Assembly (NCBI RefSeq): GCF_958295425.1
Contig: NC_081138.1
Span: forward strand, 9,040,302 to 9,104,301
Reading direction: 5' to 3'
DNA length: 64,000 nucleotides
Origin: Solea solea
Lineage: Eukaryota; Chordata; Actinopteri; Pleuronectiformes; Soleidae
In this document: positions 52,828 through 64,000 of the stretch, in pieces
How the letters are laid out: every line of letters starts with the position of its first letter
Numbering within the stretch: the stretch's first letter is position 1
Program-made: the position numbers and the translations under genes
The notes under the pieces: generated by a model
Seen by the model: the letters and a program-made list of their open reading frames with translations, nothing else
Databases searched by the model: none
Told to the model about the DNA's origin: nothing

Positions 52828-55674
52828 GATTTTTTTCATTTTTCTACTGTCCCATAACATGAACCTCACAAATAAAGTTAACATCTTATAAGAAATAGTT
52901 ATATACCTTTAGGGTTTGATTTTGCAATGATTTCACTGTTTGGATGTGTTTTTCTATTTGTGTCTGTTTTTGTGCACATTCAGCAAGAATACGGCTGTTT
53001 TCTGATTTTTTTCATTTTTCTACTGTCCCATAACATGAACCTCACAAATAAAGTTAACATCTTATAAGATATACTTCTGTACCCTCAGTGTTTGATTTTG
53101 CAATGATTTCACTGTTTGGATGTGTTTTTCTGTTTTTGTCTGTTTTTGTGCACATTCAGCAAGAATACGGCTGTTTTCTGATTTCTTTCATTTTTCTACT
53201 GTCCCATAACATAAACCTCACAAATAAAGTTAAAATCTTATAAGAAATAGTTATATACCTTTAGCGTTTGATTTAGCAATAATTTCACTGTTTGGATGTC
53301 TTTTTCTATTTGTGTCTGTTTTTGTGCACATTCAGCAAGAATACGGCTGTTTTCTGATTTTTTTCATTTTTCTACTGTCCCATAACATGAACCTCACAAA
53401 TAAAGTTAACATCTTATAAGATATACTTCTGTACCCTCAGTGTTTGATTTTGCAATGATTTCACTGTTTGGATGTGTTTTTCTGTTTGTGTCTGTTTTTG
53501 TGCACATTCAGCAAGAAAACGGCTGTTTTCTGATTTTTTTCATTTTTCTACTGTCCCATAACATAAACCTCACAAATAAAGTTAACATCTTATAAGATAT
53601 ACTTCTGTACCCTCAGTGTTTGATTTTGCAATGATTTCACTGTTTGGATGTGTTTTTCTGTTTGTGTCTGTTTTTGTGCACATTCAGCAAGAAAACGGCT
53701 GTTTTCTGATTTTTTTCATTTTTCTACTGTCCCATAACATAAACCTCACAAATAAAGTTAACATCTTATTAGAAATACTTCTGTACCCTCAGTGTTTGAT
53801 TTTGCAATGATTTCACTGTTTGGATGTGTTTTTCTATTTGTGTCTGTTTTTGTGCACATTCAGCAAGAATACGGCTGTTTTCTGATTTTTTTCATTTTTC
53901 TACTGTCCCATAACATGAACCTCACAAATAAAGTTAACATCTTATAAGAAATAGTTATATACCTTTAGGGTTTGATTTTGCAATGATTTCACTGTTTGGA
54001 TGTGTTTTTCTATTTGTGTCTGTTTTTGTGCACATTCAGCAAGAATACGGCTGTTTTCTGATTTTTTTCATTTTTCTACTGTCCCATAACATAAACCTCA
54101 CAAATAAAGTTAACATCTTATAAGAAATAGTTATATACCTTTAGCGTTTGATTTAGCAATAATTTCACTGTTTGGATGTCTTTTTCTATTTGTGTCTGTT
54201 TTTGTGCACATTCAGCAAGAATACGGCTGTTTTCTGATTTTTTTCATTTTTCTACTGTCCCATAACATGAACCTCACAAATAAAGTTAACATCTTATAAG
54301 AAATAGTTATATACCTTTAGGGTTTGATTTTGCAATGATTTCACTGTTTGGATGTGTTTTTCTATTTGTGTCTGTTTTTGTGCACATTCAGCAAGAATAC
54401 GGCTGTTTTCAGATTTTTTTCATTTTTCTACTGTCCCATAACATGAACCTCACAAATAAAGTTAACATCTTATAAGAAATAGTTATATACCTTTAGGGTT
54501 TGATTTTGCAATGATTTCACTGTTTGGATGTGTTTTTCTATTTGTGTCTGTTTTTGTGCACATTCAGCAAGAATACGGCTGTTTTCTGATTTTTTTCATT
54601 TTTCTACTGTCCCATAACATGAACCTCACAAATAAAGTTAACATCTTATAAGATATACTTCTGTACCCTCAGTGTTTGATTTTGCAATGATTTCACTGTT
54701 TGGATGTGTTTTTCTGTTTTTGTCTGTTTTTGTGCACATTCAGCAAGAATACGGCTGTTTTCTGATTTCTTTCATTTTTCTACTGTCCCATAACATAAAC
54801 CTCACAAATAAAGTTAAAATCTTATAAGAAATAGTTATATACCTTTAGCGTTTGATTTAGCAATAATTTCACTGTTTGGATGTCTTTTTCTATTTGTGTC
54901 TGTTTTTGTGCACATTCAGCAAGAATACGGCTGTTTTCTGATTTTTTTCATTTTTCTACTGTCCCATAACATGAACCTCACAAATAAAGTTAACATCTTA
55001 TAAGATATACTTCTGTACCCTCAGTGTTTGATTTTGCAATGATTTCACTGTTTGGATGTGTTTTTCTGTTTGTGTCTGTTTTTGTGCACATTCAGCAAGA
55101 AAACGGCTGTTTTCTGATTTTTTTCATTTTTCTACTGTCCCATAACATAAACCTCACAAATAAAGTTAACATCTTATAAGATATACTTCTGTACCCTCAG
55201 TGTTTGATTTTGCAATGATTTCACTGTTTGGATGTGTTTTTCTGTTTGTGTCTGTTTTTGTGCACATTCAGCAAGAAAACGGCTGTTTTCTGATTTTTTT
55301 CATTTTTCTACTGTCCCATAACATAAACCTCACAAATAAAGTTAACATCTTATAAGAAATACTTCTGTACCCTCAGTGTTTGATTTTGCAATGATTTCAC
55401 TGTTTGGATGTGTTTTTCTATTTGTGTCTGTTTTTGTGCACATTCAGCAAGAATACGGCTGTTTTCTGATTTTTTTCATTTTTCTACTGTCCCATAACAT
55501 GAACCTCACAAATAAAGTTAACATCTTATAAGAAATAGTTATATACCTTTAGGGTTTGATTTTGCAATGATTTCACTGTTTGGATGTGTTTTTCTATTTG
55601 TGTCTGTTTTTGTGCACATTCAGCAAGAATACGGCTGTTTTCTGATTTTTTTCATTTTTCTACTGTCCCATAAC
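52828..55674. repeat. 1,584-bp (9-monomer) shifted duplication
   Basis: About 52,828-54,090 matches 54,412-55,674 at a 1,584-bp shift. TGTTTTTGTC is at 53,131 and 54,715, and paired AAGAAAACGG monomers occur in both copies. One difference is TTATTAG at about 53,766 against TTATAAG at 55,350. It removes a TAA and opens a 64-codon frame at 53,616-53,810, which I do not regard as a gene. Confidence 0.9.
55308..55483 (+). repeat. Exemplar of monomer type U
   Basis: Type U reads CTTATAAGAAATACTTCTG then TACCCTCAG. The first part resembles Q/R (AAGAAATA) and the second resembles P (CTTCTGTACCC), so it looks like a P/R junction monomer. It is frequent from about 20 kb rightwards. Confidence 0.88.
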
Positions 55675-58310
55675 ATGAACCTCACAAATAAAGTTAACAT
55701 CTTATAAGAAATAGTTATATACCTTTAGGGTTTGATTTTGCAATGATTTCACTGTTTGGATGTGTTTTTCTGTTTGTGTCTGTTTTTGTGCACATTCAGC
55801 AAGAATACAGCTGTTTTCTGATTTTTTTCATTTTTCTACTGTCCCATAACATAAACCTCACAAATAAAGTTAACATCTAATAAGATATACTTCTGTTCCC
55901 TCAGTTTTTGATTTTGCAATGATTTCACTGTTTGGATGTGTTTTTCTATTTGTGTCTGTTTTTGTGCACATTCAGCAAGAATACGGCTGTTTTCTGATTT
56001 TTTTCATTTTTCTACTGTCCCATAACATAAACCTCACAAATAAAGTTAACATCTTATAAGAAATACTTCTGTACCCTCAGTGTTTGATTTTGCAATGATT
56101 TCACTGTTTGGATGTGTTTTTCTATTTGTGTCTGTTTTTGTGCACATTCAGCAAGAATACGGCTGTTTTCTGATTTTTTTCATTTTTCTACTGTCCCATA
56201 ACATGAACCTCACAAATAAAGTTAACATCTTATAAGAAATAGTTATATACCTTTAGGGTTTGATTTTGCAATGATTTCACTGTTTGGATGTGTTTTTCTA
56301 TTTGTGTCTGTTTTTGTGCACATTCAGCAAGAATACGGCTGTTTTCTGATTTCTTTCATTTTTCTACTGTCCCATAACATAAACCTCACAAATAAAGTTA
56401 ACATCTAATAAGATATACTTCTGTTCCCTCAGTTTTTGATTTTGCAATGATTTCACTGTTTGGATGTGTTTTTCTATTTGTGTCTGTTTTTGTGCACATT
56501 CAGCAAGAATACGGCTGTTTTCTGATTTTTTTAATTTTTCTACTGTCCCATAACATGAACCTCACAAATAAAGTTAACATCTTATAAGAAATAGTTATAT
56601 ACCTTTAGGGTTTGATTTTGCAATGATTTCACTGTTTGGATGTGTTTTTCTGTTTGTGTCTGTTTTTGTGCACATTCAGCAAGAATACAGCTGTTTTCTG
56701 ATTTTTTTCATTTTTCTACTGTCCCATAACATAAACCTCACAAATAAAGTTAACATCTAATAAGATATACTTCTGTTCCCTCAGTTTTTGATTTTGCAAT
56801 GATTTCACTGTTTGGATGTGTTTTTCTATTTGTGTCTGTTTTTGTGCACATTCAGCAAGAATACGGCTGTTTTCTGATTTTTTTCATTTTTCTACTGTCC
56901 CATAACATAAACCTCACAAATAAAGTTAACATCTTATAAGAAATACTTCTGTACCCTCAGTGTTTGATTTTGCAATGATTTCACTGTTTGGATGTGTTTT
57001 TCTATTTGTGTCTGTTTTTGTGCACATTCAGCAAGAATACGGCTGTTTTCTGATTTTTTTCATTTTTCTACTGTCCCATAACATGAACCTCACAAATAAA
57101 GTTAACATCTTATAAGAAATAGTTATATACCTTTAGGGTTTGATTTTGCAATGATTTCACTGTTTGGATGTGTTTTTCTATTTGTGTCTGTTTTTGTGCA
57201 CATTCAGCAAGAATACGGCTGTTTTCTGATTTCTTTCATTTTTCTACTGTCCCATAACATAAACCTCACAAATAAAGTTAACATCTAATAAGATATACTT
57301 CTGTTCCCTCAGTTTTTGATTTTGCAATGATTTCACTGTTTGGATGTGTTTTTCTATTTGTGTCTGTTTTTGTGCACATTCAGCAAGAATACGGCTGTTT
57401 TCTGATTTTTTTAATTTTTCTACTGTCCCATAACATGAACCTCACAAATAAAGTTAACATCTTATAAGAAATAGTTATATACCTTTAGGGTTTGATTTTG
57501 CAATGATTTCACTGTTTGGATGTGTTTTTCTGTTTGTGTCTGTTTTTGTGCACATTCAGCAAGAATACAGCTGTTTTCTGATTTTTTTCATTTTTCTACT
57601 GTCCCATAACATAAACCTCACAAATAAAGTTAACATCTAATAAGATATACTTCTGTTCCCTCAGTTTTTGATTTTGCAATGATTTCACTGTTTGGATGTG
57701 TTTTTCTATTTGTGTCTGTTTTTGTGCACATTCAGCAAGAATACGGCTGTTTTCTGATTTTTTTCATTTTTCTACTGTCCCATAACATAAACCTCACAAA
57801 TAAAGTTAACATCTTATAAGAAATACTTCTGTACCCTCAGTGTTTGATTTTGCAATGATTTCACTGTTTGGATGTGTTTTTCTATTTGTGTCTGTTTTTG
57901 TGCACATTCAGCAAGAATACGGCTGTTTTCTGATTTTTTTCATTTTTCTACTGTCCCATAACATGAACCTCACAAATAAAGTTAACATCTTATAAGAAAT
58001 AGTTATATACCTTTAGGGTTTGATTTTGCAATGATTTCACTGTTTGGATGTGTTTTTCTATTTGTGTCTGTTTTTGTGCACATTCAGCAAGAATACGGCT
58101 GTTTTCTGATTTCTTTCATTTTTCTACTGTCCCATAACATAAACCTCACAAATAAAGTTAACATCTAATAAGATATACTTCTGTTCCCTCAGTTTTTGAT
58201 TTTGCAATGATTTCACTGTTTGGATGTGTTTTTCTATTTGTGTCTGTTTTTGTGCACATTCAGCAAGAATACGGCTGTTTTCTGATTTTTTTCATTTTTC
58301 TACTGTCCCA
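55554..58310. repeat. 880-bp (5-monomer) higher-order repeat, three copies
   Basis: Three consecutive copies begin at about 55,554, 56,434 and 57,314. AAGAATACAG lies at 55,801, 56,681 and 57,561. GATTTCTTTCATT recurs near 56,350, 57,230 and 58,110, and TTAATTTTTC is at 56,531 and 57,411 (TTCATTTTTC at the flanking 55,651 and 58,291). Monomer order per unit is R, S, U, R, S by the diagnostic segment. This is the clearest regular higher-order array in the window. Confidence 0.95.
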
Positions 58311-60350
58311 TAACATAAACCTCACAAATAAAGTTAACATCTTATAAGAAATAGTTATATACCTTTAGCGTTTGATTTAGCAATAATTTCACTGTTTGGA
58401 TGTCTTTTTCTATTTGTGTCTGTTTTTGTGCACATTCAGCAAGAATACGGCTGTTTTCTGATTTTTTTCATTTTTCTACTGTCCCATAACATGAACCTCA
58501 CAAATAAAGTTAACATCTTATAAGAAATAGTTATATACCTTTAGGGTTTGATTTTGCAATGATTTCACTGTTTGGATGTGTTTTTCTATTTGTGTCTGTT
58601 TTTGTGCACATTCAGCAAGAATACGGCTGTTTTCTGATTTTTTTCATTTTTCTACTGTCCCATAACATGAACCTCACAAATAAAGTTAACATCTAATAAG
58701 ATATACTTCTGTTCCCTCAGTTTTTGATTTTGCAATGATTTCACTGTTTGGATGTGTTTTTCTGTTTGTGTCTGTTTTTGTGCACATTCAGCAAGAATAC
58801 GGCTGTTTTCTGATTTCTTTCATTTTTCTACTGTCCCATAACATAAACCTCACAAATAAAGTTAAAATCTTATAAGAAATAGTTATATACCTTTAGCGTT
58901 TGATTTAGCAATAATTTCACTGTTTGGATGTCTTTTTCTATTTGTGTCTGTTTTTGTGCACATTCAGCAAGAATACGGCTGTTTTCTGATTTTTTTCATT
59001 TTTCTACTGTCCCATAACATGAACCTCACAAATAAAGTTAACATCTTATAAGATATACTTCTGTACCCTCAGTGTTTGATTTTGCAATGATTTCACTGTT
59101 TGGATGTGTTTTTCTGTTTGTGTCTGTTTTTGTGCACATTCAGCAAGAATACGGCTGTTTTCTGATTTCTTTCATTTTTCTACTGTCCCATAACATGAAC
59201 CTCACAAATAAAGTTAACATCTTATAAGAAATAGTTATATACCTTTAGGGTTTGATTTTGCAATGATTTCACTGTTTGGATGTGTTTTTCTATTTGTGTC
59301 TGTTTTTGTGCACATTCAGCAAGAATACGGCTGTTTTCTGATTTTTTTCATTTTTCTACTGTCCCATAACATGAACCTCACAAATAAAGTTAACATCTTA
59401 TAAGATATACTTCTGTACCCTCAGTGTTTGATTTTGCAATGATTTCACTGTTTGGATGTGTTTTTCTGTTTGTGTCTGTTTTTGTGCACATTCAGCAAGA
59501 ATACGGCTGTTTTCTGATTTCTTTCATTTTTCTACTGTCCCATAACATAAACCTCACAAATAAAGTTAAAATCTTATAAGAAATAGTTATATACCTTTAG
59601 CGTTTGATTTAGCAATAATTTCACTGTTTGGATGTCTTTTTCTATTTGTGTCTGTTTTTGTGCACATTCAGCAAGAATACGGCTGTTTTCTGATTTTTTT
59701 CATTTTTCTACTGTCCCATAACATGAACCTCACAAATAAAGTTAACATCTTATAAGATATACTTCTGTACCCTCAGTGTTTGATTTTGCAATGATTTCAC
59801 TGTTTGGATGTGTTTTTCTGTTTGTGTCTGTTTTTGTGCACATTCAGCAAGAAAACGGCTGTTTTCTGATTTTTTTCATTTTTTCTACTGTCCCATAACA
59901 TAAACCTCACAAATAAAGTTAACATCTTATAAGAAATACTTCTGTACCCTCAGTGTTTGATTTTGCAATGATTTCACTGTTTGGATGTGTTTTTCTATTT
60001 GTGTCTGTTTTTGTGCACATTCAGCAAGAATACGGCTGTTTTCTGATTTTTTATATTTTTCTACTGTCCCATAACATGAACCTCACAAATAAAGTTAAAA
60101 TCTTATAAGAAATAGTTATATACCTTTAGCGTTTGATTTTGCAATAATTTCACTGTTTGGATGTGTTTTTCTGTTTGTGTCTGTTTTTGTGCACATTCAG
60201 CAAGAATACAGCTGTTTTCAGATTTTTTTCATTTTTCTACTGTCCCATAACATGAACCTCACAAATAAAGTTAACATCTTATAAGAAATAGTTATATACC
60301 TTTAGCGTTTGATTTAGCATTAATTTCACTGTTTGGATGTGTTTTTCTAT
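58311..60350. repeat. Mixed Q/R/P/S/U monomers
   Basis: P-Q alternation with GATTTCTTTC endings, one U monomer with an extra T (CATTTTTTCTACTG near 59,880) and a TTTTTTATATTTTTC ending near 60,050, which also occurs near 43,125. No clean multimer was resolved and there is no gene. Confidence 0.78.
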
Positions 60351-62319
60351 TTGTGTCTGTTTTTGTGCACATTCAGCAAGAATACGGCTGTTTTCTGATT
60401 TTTTTCATTTTTCTACTGTCCCATAACATAAACCTCACAAATAAAGTTAACATCTAATAAGATATACTTCTGTTCCCTCAGTTTTTGATTTTGCAATGAT
60501 TTCACTGTTTGGATGTGTTTTTCTATTTGTGTCTGTTTTTGTGCACATTCAGCAAGAATACGGCTGTTTTCTGATTTTTTTCATTTTTCTACTGTCCCAT
60601 AACATAAACCTCACAAATAAAGTTAAAATCTTATAAGAAATAGTTATATACCTTTAGCGTTTGATTTAGCATTAATTTCACTGTTTGGATGTGTTTTTCT
60701 ATTTGTGTCTGTTTTTGTGCACATTCAGCAAGAATACGGCTGTTTTCTGATTTTTATCATTTTTCTACTGTCCCATAACATGAACCTCACAAATAAAGTT
60801 AAAATCTTATAAGAAATAGTTATATACCTTTAGCGTTTGATTTTGCAATAATTTCACTGTTTGGATGTGTTTTTCTGTTTGTGTCTGTTTTTGTGCACAT
60901 TCAGCAAGAATACGGCTGTTTTCAGATTTTTTTCATTTTTCTACTGTCCCATAACATAAACCTCACAAATAAAGTTAAAATCTTATAAGAAATAGTTATA
61001 TACCTTTAGCGTTTGATTTAGCAATAATTTCACTGTTTGGATGTCTTTTTCTATTTGTGTCTGTTTTTGTGCACATTCAGCAAGAATACGGCTGTTTTCT
61101 GATTTTTTTCATTTTTCTACTGTCCCATAACATGAACCTCACAAATAAAGTTAACATCTTATAAGATATACTTCTGTCCCCTCAGTTTTTGATTTTGCAA
61201 TGATTTCACTGTTTGGATGTGTTTTTCTATTTGTGTCTGTTTTTGTGCACATTCAGCAAGAATACGGCTGTTTTCTGATTTTTTTTCATTTTTCTACTGT
61301 CCCATAACATGAACCTCACAAATAAAGTTAACATCTTATAAGAAATAGTTATATACCTTTAGGGTTTGATTTTGCAATGATTTCACTGTTTGGATGTGTT
61401 TTTCTGTTTGTGTCTGTTTTTGTGCACATTCAGCAAGAATACGGCTGTTTTCTGATTTTTTTCATTTTTCTACTGTCCCATAACATAAACCTCACAAATA
61501 AAGTTAACATCTAATAAGATATACTTCTGTTCCCTCAGTTTTTGATTTTGCAATGATTTCACTGTTTGGATGTGTTTTTCTATTTGTGTCTGTTTTTGTG
61601 CACATTCAGCAAGAATACGGCTGTTTTCTGATTTTTTTCATTTTTCTACTGTCCCATAACATAAACCTCACAAATAAAGTTAAAATCTTATAAGAAATAG
61701 TTATATACCTTTAGCGTTTGATTTAGCATTAATTTCACTGTTTGGATGTGTTTTTCTATTTGTGTCTGTTTTTGTGCACATTCAGCAAGAATACGGCTGT
61801 TTTCTGATTTTTATCATTTTTCTACTGTCCCATAACATGAACCTCACAAATAAAGTTAAAATCTTATAAGAAATAGTTATATACCTTTAGCGTTTGATTT
61901 TGCAATAATTTCACTGTTTGGATGTGTTTTTCTGTTTGTGTCTGTTTTTGTGCACATTCAGCAAGAATACGGCTGTTTTCAGATTTTTTTCATTTTTCTA
62001 CTGTCCCATAACATAAACCTCACAAATAAAGTTAAAATCTTATAAGAAATAGTTATATACCTTTAGCGTTTGATTTAGCAATAATTTCACTGTTTGGATG
62101 TCTTTTTCTATTTGTGTCTGTTTTTGTGCACATTCAGCAAGAATACGGCTGTTTTCTGATTTTTTTCATTTTTCTACTGTCCCATAACATGAACCTCACA
62201 AATAAAGTTAACATCTTATAAGATATACTTCTGTCCCCTCAGTTTTTGATTTTGCAATGATTTCACTGTTTGGATGTGTTTTTCTATTTGTGTCTGTTTT
62301 TGTGCACATTCAGCAAGAA
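60351..62319. repeat. 1,057-bp (6-monomer) shifted duplication
   Basis: About 60,351-61,262 matches about 61,408-62,319. GCATTAATTT is at 60,669/61,726 and TTTTTATCAT at 60,751/61,808. Edges fall at CTATTT/CTGTTT on the left and AAGAATACGG/AAGAAAACGG on the right. The shift is one base above 6 x 176 because of an extra T near 61,280. Confidence 0.92.
60413..60588 (+). repeat. Exemplar of monomer type S
   Basis: Type S has CATCTAATAAG, which breaks the palindrome of the other types, followed by ATATACTTCTGTTCCCTCAG and TTTTTGATTTTGC. The full S form (CTAATAAG plus TTCCCTCAG) is seen from about 29.2 to 61.5 kb and not in the left half, so it marks a lineage that spread in the right part of the array. 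Hybrids with CTAATAAG but TACCCTCAG occur near 25.7, 27.0, 44.9, 46.0, 46.3, 46.5 and 47.6 kb. Confidence 0.92.
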
Positions 62320-64000
62320 AACGGCTGTTTTCTGATTTTTTTCATTTTTCTACTGTCCCATAACATAAACCTCACAAATAAAGTTAACATCTTATAAGAA
62401 ATACTTCTGTACCCTCAGTGTTTGATTTTGCAATGATTTCACTGTTTGGATGTGTTTTTCTGTTTGTGTCTGTTTTTGTGCACATTCAGCAAGAATACGG
62501 CTGTTTTCTGATTTCTTTCATTTTTCTACTGTCCCATAACATAAACCTCACAAATAAAGTTAAAATCTTATAAGAAATAGTTATATACCTTTAGCGTTTG
62601 ATTTAGCAATAATTTCACTGTTTGGATGTCTTTTTCTATTTGTGTCTGTTTTTGTGCACATTCAGCAAGAATACGGCTGTTTTCTGATTTTTTTTCATTT
62701 TTCTACTGTCCCATAACATGAACCTCACAAATAAAGTTAACATCTTATAAGATATACTTCTGTACCCTCAGTGTTTGATTTTGCAATGATTTCACTGTTT
62801 GGATGTGTTTTTCTGTTTGTGGCTGTTTTTGTGCACATTCAGCAAGAATACGGCTGTTTTCTGATTTCTTTCATTTTTCTACTGTCCCATAACATAAACC
62901 TCACAAATAGAGTTAAAATCTTATAAGAAATAGTTATATACCTTTAGCGTTTGATTTAGCAATAATTTCACTGTTTGGATGTCTTTTTCTATTTGTGTCG
63001 GTTTTTGTGCACATTCAGCAAGAATACGGCTGTGTTCTGATTTTTTTCATTTTTCTACTGTCCCATAACATGAACCTCACAAATAAAGTTAACATCTTAT
63101 AAGATATACTTCTGTACCCTCAGTGTTTGATTTTGCAATGATTTCACTGTTTGGATGTGTTTTTCTGTTTGTGTCTGTTTTTGTGCACATTCAGCAAGAA
63201 AACGGCTGTTTTCTGATTTTTTTCATTTTTCTACTGTCCCATAACATAAACCTCACAAATAAAGTTAAAATCTTATAAGAAATAGTTATATACCTTTAGC
63301 GTTTGATTTAGCATTAATTTCACTGTTTGGATGTGTTTTTCTATTTGTGTCTGTTTTTGTGCACATTCAGCAAGAATACGGCTGTTTTCTGATTTTTATC
63401 ATTTTTCTACTGTCCCATAACATAAACCTCACAAATAAAGTTAACATCTTATAAGAAATACTTCTGTACCCTCAGTGTTTGATTTTGCAATGATTTCACT
63501 GTTTGGATGTGTTTTTCTGTTTGTGTCTGTTTTTGTGCACATTCAGCAAGAATACGGCTGTTTTCAGATTTTTTTCATTTTTCTACTGTCCCATAACATA
63601 AACCTCACAAATAAAGTTAAAATCTTATAAGAAATAGTTATATACCTTTAGCGTTTGATTTAGCAATAATTTCACTGTTTGGATGTCTTTTTCTATTTGT
63701 GTCTGTTTTTGTGCACATTCAGCAAGAATACGGCTGTTTTCTGATTTTTTTCATTTTTCTACTGTCCCATAACATGAACCTCACAAATAAAGTTAACATC
63801 TTATAAGATATACTTCTGTCCCCTCAGTTTTTGATTTTGCAATGATTTCACTGTTTGGATGTGTTTTTCTATTTGTGTCTGTTTTTGTGCACATTCAGCA
63901 AGAATACGGCTGTTTTCTGATTTTTTTTCATTTTTCTACTGTCCCATAACATGAACCTCACAAATAAAGTTAACATCTTATAAGAAATAGTTATATACCT
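62320..64000. repeat. Right edge of the window: U/P/Q/V monomers, array continues
   Basis: The array runs to the last base, which falls inside an R-like monomer (AAGAAATAGTTATATACCT). Four private substitutions, all to G, cluster at 62,822-63,034. No gene. Confidence 0.85.
63759..63935 (+). repeat. Exemplar of monomer type V (177 bp)
   Basis: Type V reads GATATACTTCTGTCCCCTCAG followed by TTTTTGATTTTGC. It occurs at the far left (about 250, 950, 1,670, 4,490), in the middle (11.9, 13.8-14.0, 15.4 kb) and again at 44.6, 48.3, 61.2, 62.2 and 63.8 kb. This copy has one extra T in the closing T run. Confidence 0.88.

Larger units (their letters stand above)
1..64000. repeat. 176-bp AT-rich satellite array, about 362 head-to-tail monomers
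   Basis: The whole window is a tandem array. The anchor word ACTGTCCCAT recurs at 21, 198, 375, then near 726 and on to 63,938. From 21 to the copy cut by the gap (48,597) is 48,576 bp, which is 276 x 176.0. From there to 63,938 is about 86 more units. All monomers I followed are in one orientation; I saw no inverted copy and no inserted mobile element. Most copies are 175-177 bp. Such arrays are typical of eukaryotic centromeric or pericentromeric heterochromatin. The centromere role is an inference, and the species cannot be named from this sequence. Confidence 0.99.

Noticed and set aside
1..64000. CRISPR array
   Set aside because: The repeated unit is about 176 bp with no short repeat-spacer alternation, and the segments between conserved words are themselves shared among monomers.
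1..64000. Inverted monomers or a strand-switch point
   Set aside because: All anchor words I followed read in the same direction. A full reverse-complement self-search could not be run, so a very short inversion is not excluded.
1..64000. Telomeric repeat, rRNA or tRNA genes, microRNA precursors
   Set aside because: No TTAGGG-like runs, no tRNA box motifs and no conserved rRNA segments were seen; the only hairpins are the short dyads of the monomer.
1..64000. Assigning the satellite to a named family or species
   Set aside because: I do not recognise this monomer with confidence, and length plus base composition are shared by many unrelated animal and plant satellites. A search of repeat databases with the consensus at 13,224-13,399 would decide.

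Overview
The window is one unbroken head-to-tail array of an AT-rich satellite with a monomer of about 176 bp. From the first monomer start near base 19 to the last near base 63,936 there are roughly 362 monomers, all in the same orientation. The only interruption is a run of 200 Ns (48,600-48,799). I see no protein-coding gene, RNA gene, transposon, LTR, CRISPR array or unique-sequence island. Array size, layered subfamilies, higher-order repeats and absence of compact genes point to a eukaryotic nuclear chromosome, in centromeric, pericentromeric or other constitutive heterochromatin. The sequence does not identify the species. The 200-N gap is a common placeholder in long-read scaffolds.

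The consensus monomer, counted by hand at 13,224-13,399, is 32% G+C. The given strand is T-rich (77 T, 42 A). Each copy carries an AATAAA hexamer, a GTTAAC, the palindrome ATCTTATAAGAT (10-12 bp depending on type), a block of spaced T-tracts, a GTGCAC, and an imperfect hairpin with 7-bp arms next to the one CpG shared by most copies. Monomers fall into about eight recurring types, best told apart by the 40 bases after the palindrome. I call them P, Q, R, S, U, V, W and X.

Layout. 1-5,220: mixed, diverse monomers with a 705-bp (4-mer) duplication. 5,220-9,540: a distinct older-looking subfamily (type X) with a 1,409-bp (8-mer) duplication. 9,540-19,470: W-rich blocks repeated at 1,409, 1,584/1,408 and 2,114 bp. 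19,470-28,090: marked by a 13-T monomer variant, with 12-mer, 6-mer, 14-mer and 1,231-bp (7-mer) duplications. 28,116-40,898: a 6,159-bp, 35-monomer unit in just over two nearly identical copies. 40,899-48,599: mosaic of short duplications. 48,600-48,799: gap. 48,800-52,827: mixed P/Q/R/U. 52,828-58,310: 1,584-bp repeat, then an 880-bp 5-mer in three copies. 58,311-64,000: mixed, with a 1,057-bp 6-mer duplication.

The pattern fits repeated unequal exchange or local amplification of multi-monomer blocks: each sub-region has private marker variants, and unit sizes differ along the array instead of one fixed higher-order repeat. No coding system is present. What is notable is the structure of the array itself.
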